Source: Silene noctiflora (Eukaryota > Streptophyta > Magnoliopsida > Caryophyllales > Caryophyllaceae). Taken from it: a stretch of 24,302 nucleotides of DNA. A program made the position numbers and the translations under genes. The notes under the pieces are model-generated. The model was not told the origin of the DNA, did no database searches, and saw only the letters and a program-made list of their open reading frames with translations. Of the stretch, positions 19,584 to 24,302 are shown one piece after another. The stretch's first letter is position 1; each line of letters opens with the position of its first letter. The DNA lies in NCBI GenBank assembly GCA_009801015.1, contig VHZZ01000243.1:83994-108295 (forward strand), given 5' to 3'.

Positions 19584-20211
19584 TACCCTGCACGAGCAAT
19601 ATTAAGCAGTTGAAGGGTAAGTAAAGCCTCTGCAAGATATTTATACTCTTTTTGCAAGATCTTAGGCTTTACAAAGTATTTATACTCTTTTTGTAAGCCA
19701 TTGCTTTTTCGAGAATCTTTTTAATCACTCTTTCCCTGTTCTCCGTTTTCATTAACGTGAGACGGCTTCTCGTTCGAGAGACCTATTGTTGGTTGAACCA
19801 GCATGTTAGGGTGCAAACTCATGTCCCACATCGTAAGAATAAAGATGGAAGATCATCTTTATAAGGGTTCAGAAAATATAATAGTATGAGACCTTTTTAT
19901 TAGGCCTTTTGGGATGAAGCCCAAAAGTAAATCCGTGAGGGCTTGGCACAAAGTGGACAATATATGGACACAGATGCAGCAGAGGCCCAACACAAGTTAT
20001 TCACGCTTCCGCACAACACAGCAAAATCTGTTTGCTGCTGGGTAGTCAATTATGACTTCCACCGTTTGATTCTTCTTCTACAATTGTATTAAAGGTCAAG
20101 CTTATTGAAAAATGCGTCAATCTTCCATTTTTTTTTATATTCGTATTTCAAAGATAAAAATCATAACTCTTGACTAAGCATTCTTCTCTTCCTAATTTAT
20201 TACTACATATT
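19584..20211. other. K2-K3 spacer with degenerate LTR-like repeat
   Basis: No gene seen. At about 19815-19990 the sequence has phrases common in dispersed plant LTR-type repeats: a TCCCACATCG word, then AGGCCTTTTGGGATGAAGCC and AAAGTGGACAATAT. I could not find paired ends or a primer-binding site, so this is an uncertain solo fragment. GAGACGGCTTCTCGTTCGAG-like words lie just before it. Confidence 0.35.
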
Positions 20212-21303
20212 ATGAAACTGGGTATATTAAGGAAGTTGCTTTTTCTGTCGAGTCGAGCCAAATGGGAGAGGAAGAGCAAGAAGAAAAACAAGGAAGTGCA
20301 GAAGTTTAAATCCAAGGATGAGTATTTCATTAAAAATGGTGGTATCTTGTTGGAAAAACAGATTGCATTGAGCCAAGGCAAGGACATAAGAGCAGGGCAG
20401 CTGAAAATTTTATCTGTGGATGAAATCGAGAAAGCTACAAATAACTATGACCCTAATCAAATTGTTCACAGTTATGGCGGTGTAAGCTTCTACAAGGGCA
20501 CATTTGATGACAAGGTGGTAGTTACCAAAACCCCTGAAAAACTTGACCCCAATCTCCCACTTGTTGATCTCTTCTTGACTGATGTCGCTATAAGAACGAC
20601 TTTATGTCATAACAATATGATCAAGATCTATGGTTGCTGTCTCGAGACCTGTGTCCCACTAACGGTGCATGAATTCCTCCCAAGTAAAGATCTTTATGAT
20701 CATTTACATGGAGATATGGCACTTCAGAAACCATTGTCATGGACCAGCCGGTTAAGGGTAGCAACTGATATTGCGTATGCACTTTCTTATATGCACAATG
20801 CCTTGTCTCAGCCACTGGTTCACAGAGATATAATGTCATCGGGGATAGTACTTGACTCGTTGTTCCACGCAAAACTAACTTTCTGTGGCTATTCGGTGGC
20901 CATCACTCCAGGGAATAACGATCAAAGATGGCCTATTCATGGGACTCTAGGATACATCGATCCTGAATACATTAAAACTGAAGAAGTTACTGAGAAATGC
21001 GATGTCTACAGCTTTGGGGTTTTGATGCTGGAGTTATTAACTTCGAGGGATCCCTCTGAAATGGCTCGATGTGGGAACGATTTGGTTGATGAGTTTGTTT
21101 TCGTGGTGGAAAAAAATGGTGTTAAGGCTATGATTGATACGATTCTTCTGGAGGAAGGTAATCTAGATGAGATCCAAGGGTTTGCACGACTTGCTTTGGA
21201 ATGTGTGGTGAAAAAAGGAGAGAAATGGCCAAGTATGATCGGAGTTGTTGAAGAACTTTGGCTAATACAAGATCAGCTGAACAACAGAAGTGCAAAAGTT
21301 TAA
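20212..21303 (+). CDS. ZRK/ZED1-type receptor-like cytoplasmic pseudokinase (K3)
   Basis: The single-exon gene encodes 363 residues from the MKL start shared with K1; an in-frame ATG 42 bp upstream would add 14 unmatched residues. Order is the same as K1: basic [10 protein letters not shown] (18-27), [11 protein letters not shown] (39-49), ATNNYD (75-80), VVTK with Lys106, HRD (204-206), [18 protein letters not shown]. Degeneration differs from K1: the catalytic loop reads [12 protein letters not shown], and DFG is FCG (224-226). The glycine loop reads [11 protein letters not shown] and the GTPGY proline is Leu. Independent loss of the same motifs in two intact copies fits a scaffold or decoy role and not decay. 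It is cytoplasmic by sequence. By family knowledge it could pair with a ZAR1-like NLR; no NLR is in the window. A C-terminal KWPSM replaces RPSM. Confidence 0.88.
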   Translation: MKLGILRKLLFLSSRAKWERKSKKKNKEVQKFKSKDEYFIKNGGILLEKQIALSQGKDIRAGQLKILSVDEIEKATNNYDPNQIVHSYGGVSFYKGTFDDKVVVTKTPEKLDPNLPLVDLFLTDVAIRTTLCHNNMIKIYGCCLETCVPLTVHEFLPSKDLYDHLHGDMALQKPLSWTSRLRVATDIAYALSYMHNALSQPLVHRDIMSSGIVLDSLFHAKLTFCGYSVAITPGNNDQRWPIHGTLGYIDPEYIKTEEVTEKCDVYSFGVLMLELLTSRDPSEMARCGNDLVDEFVFVVEKNGVKAMIDTILLEEGNLDEIQGFARLALECVVKKGEKWPSMIGVVEELWLIQDQLNNRSAKV

Positions 21304-21546
21304 TACTCGTATAGTTGTATGGATAAATGTCGAGAAAGAGAGACTAGGATAAGTGTCTAGAGAGGTATGCTTTTCTGATAACTGTAAGCAAATTAGAGAG
21401 ATATGCATTGATATCTGGTGTTGCCTCTTGTACTTGTCTTTGATGATGGTTTACGAGTCTTTCATATGTTTTGGCTATGGATTCTGTAAAAAAGTTTTTA
21501 GTTTTTTTGTTTGACAGTGTGTAAAAAGGTTAAAATATGAATGTTT

Positions 21547-21690
21547 GAGTTTATCTACCCCTATGCTCTAATTTCTTTGGGTGCAGGCTGTCCTAATGAC
21601 TCCTTTGAAAGTCTATGTTAGTTAGGCTCGGTTAGAAATGTCTCACATGGTGTGTGTGTCCATATCCACGGACTAGACTAGAATCATCTA
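21547..21690 (+). repeat. Orphan gene X exon c region downstream of K3
   Basis: This stretch matches 14748-14890 upstream of K1 with few differences, including the acceptor TTTGGGTGCAG, the exon start GCTGTCCTAATGACTCC and the following TTAGTTAGGCTCGG. It has no exon a or b on its left; K3 is there instead. It therefore marks a duplication junction and is not a gene by itself. Confidence 0.8.
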
Positions 21691-21940
21691 TTCTAGTCAG
21701 CTTATTCCGTTTCTAACTTGCCCCCTTTTCTTACTCTTTAGTTGGAACGAAATTATTGGACTGATTGAGAGATTGTGGCCCCAAAAATACCGTATTGGCA
21801 CTTTTAAGAGACGGTCTCACTTGCATGTGTTTCTCTTATGCTTTCGTTGATATCTAAATTATTATTAAGTTTGCATTGATACACAGCCGAGCATAACAAG
21901 CTAGCTGATTTAGATACTTGTGGGTGTGTGTATGTTTCAG

Positions 21941-22882
21941 TATTGACGGGGTTGATTTTAAAAATCTGTCCAAGGACGAGTATCTTGACCGTTTCCTTTC
22001 CTTGAAACCGAAAATTGTATCCCCTTGCCTCCATCAGTACTGTGTTTGGCATGTAACAAATGATTGTACCTAGTTATGTTTGGAATTCATTTTTTGCTGA
22101 CTTTGGTTGCCTTAATTTGCAAAATACTGGGGAATGGTTTGATAATGGGGCATTGGGCAGGTGTAGTGGTTCTGGATGGGGCGGTAGGGCTGCTGGTGAC
22201 GGTGGTGGAACTCGGTCCTCAATTTGCGAAGTTCAATTTTTGAAGGATACGTTAGGATAACATTTCTAAAGTGGTTGTGCTAAAGTGGTCTTTTTCTCTT
22301 GTTAAGTAGCGGTCTTTTGATGTAGTTTTCAACGCAATTTAATTTTCATCTTGGGTCATTCGGAAACAACCTCTTTGTGTTGCTAACACAGGGGGAAGAC
22401 TGCGTATATCCAATCCCCTCTTACCCTGCAATTTGCGGAGCCATTGAGACACTGGGTAATGTTGTTGTTATACTAGAATAGGAAAACATTCAACTTTTTT
22501 TTTTTTTTTTTTTTTTTTGTAATTTCGTTGTTTGTTTCTAATTTGTTTATTTTTTATTGAATTAGGGCAATGATTTTGAACTTTCTAGGAGCCGGTCAAT
22601 GGCCCCGTTTCCACCTCGGGAAGGTAGATATGAAGGCGGAACTCACTTGAATTTTTTTGCTCATCCGAGAGGCTGTGAACAAGAATATCTGTTTTATGGT
22701 GAGGTGCAGCACCGGCCCCAAAACCCTGAAGTTGTGGACTGTTACATGTTTCCTTAACATAATCTGTACTCTGTATGCTAATTTTGTTTGGTGGTGCACT
22801 TGTGCCCTATTTTGCAGGTATAGATTTAATAAAACATCCTCCACATGTTGACTGCCCAAATTGCGTATTTCCTTGGTCGTGA
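21941..22882 (+). pseudogene. Gene X copy B, exon remnants of an unrecognised gene
   Basis: Exon a starts after GTTTCAG at 21941, encodes VDFKNLSKDEYLDRF and IVSPCLHQ, and keeps a GT donor (22037). Exon b starts after GAATTAG at 22566 and encodes GNDFELSRSRSMAPFPPREG, then GGTHLNFFAHPRGCEQEYLF, to about 22734. A further exon starts after TTTTGCAG at 22818 and encodes HPPHVDCPNCVFPW, with a CxxC pair, then TGA at 22880-22882. Exon b in copies A and B differs at only a few residues. A run of about 22 T bases precedes exon b. The stretch between exons a and b also contains a GGAGCCATTGAG block shared with copy A. I do not recognise the family. It may be a fragment or a live gene with exons outside my view. 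Confidence 0.4.
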
Positions 22883-23091
22883 ATTGGATGATGATGAAGG
22901 TTATCAGTAGTACTAGTTGGATACTCGTAGTATATTTAAGTATATAATTAGTGTAAGCATATATTTGCTCGATTCATGTAGTATTAAGGAGTTGCACGAT
23001 TTTACTCTAATATATTTGTTATGTGAAAGGAACAATATTTTGTGGACTTCATTAAATTAGTGCATCACAGACAATATTTTCGGTTTGATTC

Positions 23092-23430
23092 ACCCTTCTT
23101 ACAAGACTTTCCAGATTTTGATTGGGTTGGTGATCCGATCAATTGACGATCGACAAACTACGACCGGCAACTGCTTATTCTTCGGAGATTCTTTAATCTA
23201 ACTGCTTATTCTTCGGAGATTTTTTAATCTCATGGCCAGCGTAGCAAGAAGCTAAACAACAGTTGCTCGTTCAAGTATGGAAGCCGAGTATTGGGCACTT
23301 GCCGATGCCACATCTGAGCTTATTTGGCTATTTTGGCTTTTAGAAGACATTGGGTAAAACAACTCTCTGCAACTCATTTGTATTATGATAGTCATAGTGA
23401 AATTCAAGGTGCACACAATGAAAAATACAT
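23092..23430 (+). pseudogene. Ty1/copia RNase H fragment, broken
   Basis: Short peptides in changing frames match the RNase H end of copia polyproteins: DFDWVGDP, TTGNCLFFG, VARSSMEAEYWALADATSE, LIWLFWLLEDIG and, after a frame change, LYYDSHSEIQGAHN. RNase H removes RNA from RNA-DNA hybrids during reverse transcription. Only this C-terminal part is present. It has a TGA after DPIN, a 31-bp tandem duplication (23169-23230), a TAA and a frame change. The orientation is plus. It is a relic and not a working element. Confidence 0.85.
23169..23230 (+). repeat. 31-bp tandem duplication in the copia fragment
   Basis: AACTGCTTATTCTTCGGAGA plus TTCTTTAATCT occurs twice head to tail (23169-23199 and 23200-23230) with one mismatch. 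The duplication is not a multiple of three, so it shifts the frame of the RNase H relic. Confidence 0.92.
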
Positions 23431-23555
23431 GTTTTTGCTTAAAATAGTGTCACTTTCAAACTATTTAGCAAAAACAGGTCCACGTCATCATCTCTGTTTT
23501 TTTTTTTTCCAAAAATTTAGAACTAGTAGCTGTCCGGGTCAGCGATTGTTGGCAG
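23431..23555. other. Short spacer after the copia fragment
   Basis: A T run of 13 bases and non-coding sequence. It could correspond to the end of a copia internal region just before a 3' LTR, but a clear polypurine tract is not visible. Confidence 0.3.
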
Positions 23556-24302
23556 TGATATGTCTTTAAAAGAATAAAATTTGTCTTTTGGTTGTGTGTT
23601 TGCCCCACATCGGTGGACAACACCTTCCATTCCTTATTTTTATATTTTTGTTCCTTTGAGAGGACAAGTGTGTGTGCTAAGGAGGCTTTTGTTGTGTGTG
23701 TTGGGCCTGTGGGTTTGGGTCAAACACGCGCGCCGATCGGGCTCGGGTTTGGGTGGAGCACCTGCGGTGCGGGCCAAAGGCCCCTTTTTAGTCTTTTTTG
23801 GGCTTGTGTGCAAATGGACTGTCCACATTCAGTGAATCAGTCTGTTCCTTGTACGAGGAGTTAACGGTTCTCAATTGACTGACTTAATGCTGTGAATCAG
23901 TCAAATATGGCTGTTAATGCTGTGATTAATGGCGTCATTTAAGGCCTTAATCACGTCTGTCTGGAGCGTTTTTTGGCTCCTCCAACTGCTCTAGTTTCGA
24001 CTATAAATAGAGCAGTATTCTCCTCTGAATCTGCATACAAAAACTCATTTTCTCTCTTCCTCTCTCAATGTCTCTTTTCTCCTAAATTGTTTCTGGGTAC
24101 TGTCTTCCAATCATTCCAAAGCTTGCAGCCTCGAGTGGGCGAGTCTGGGTGCTGCAGTGTCAAACCTTGGGGAACTACCGGCACCGGCTGATCGCCACCA
24201 CGGTCGGGCCGAAATAGTTTTCAAGGCAGAGGCTCTTTACCTCGTCGCTGCAAATCGGTTATTTATGATCTTTCTCATTGTTACTGCAATTCTACGAATT
24301 AC
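23556..24302 (+). mobile_element. LTR-like region with TATA box, cut by the window end
   Basis: The stretch could begin at TGATATGTC (23556) and has LTR promoter features. These are a CCCCACATCGG word, a GC-rich block (23725-23790), a strong TATA box CTATAAATAG (24001-24010) and a pyrimidine-rich TCTCTCTTCC tract about 45 bp downstream as a likely transcript start region. It follows a copia RNase H relic in the same orientation, so it may be that element's 3' LTR. No primer-binding site or second LTR is visible. Alternatively this is a host gene promoter with the first exon near 24060-24302; the small ORFs here have no recognisable domain. Confidence 0.4.

Overview
The window looks like intergenic and disease-resistance-type DNA from a flowering plant nuclear genome, most likely a eudicot. 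The signs are GT-AG introns with AT-rich interiors, plant-type transposons of several classes, and a cluster of single-exon receptor-like-cytoplasmic pseudokinases of the ZRK/ZED1 type. Nothing bacterial is present. Single N bases at 1720, 3516, 3786, 3856, 6562 and 9218 show that this is an unfinished assembly.

Region 1 (1 to about 2140) is AT-rich and has no protein gene that I recognise. It holds one tRNA-like sequence on the minus strand (111-180). Region 2 (about 2141 to 12776) is best read as one old Helitron rolling-circle transposon. Its first gene encodes a replication protein A (RPA70)-like single-strand DNA binding protein (2241-4468). Its second encodes the Rep/Helicase transposase (7101-11568). 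A small unknown ORF follows at 12170-12343, and the 3' end is a short hairpin followed by CTAG at 12752-12776. Both main genes carry stops and frameshifts, so the copy is dead. A second transposon sits between the two genes: a 1,010-bp element with 42-bp terminal inverted repeats and an 8-bp target duplication (5478-6487). It carries non-transposon, exon-like DNA in the style of a Pack-MULE.

Region 3 (12883-14015) is a 1,133-bp MULE-like element with inverted repeats of about 115 bp and a 10-bp target duplication. A 297-bp Tourist/PIF-Harbinger MITE (13051-13347) is nested inside it.

Region 4 (14240-22882) is a tandem array. Exons of an unrecognised gene (here 'gene X') alternate with three ZRK-like pseudokinase copies. 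K1 (15661-16752) and K3 (20212-21303) are intact and both encode 363 residues. K2 (18300-19583) is destroyed by a 212-bp insertion, a stop and several frameshifts. The intact copies lack key catalytic residues, as expected for the ZRK family, whose characterised members act as adaptors of the ZAR1 immune receptor rather than as kinases. Part of gene X lies upstream of K1 and again downstream of K3, so gene X and the kinase appear to have been duplicated together.

Region 5 (about 23092 to the end) holds a broken Ty1/copia RNase H fragment and then a TATA-containing, LTR-like stretch that runs off the window.

The Helitron RPA-like protein and Rep/Helicase would have worked together in transposition. 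The pseudokinases are the only genes here likely to serve the host today.
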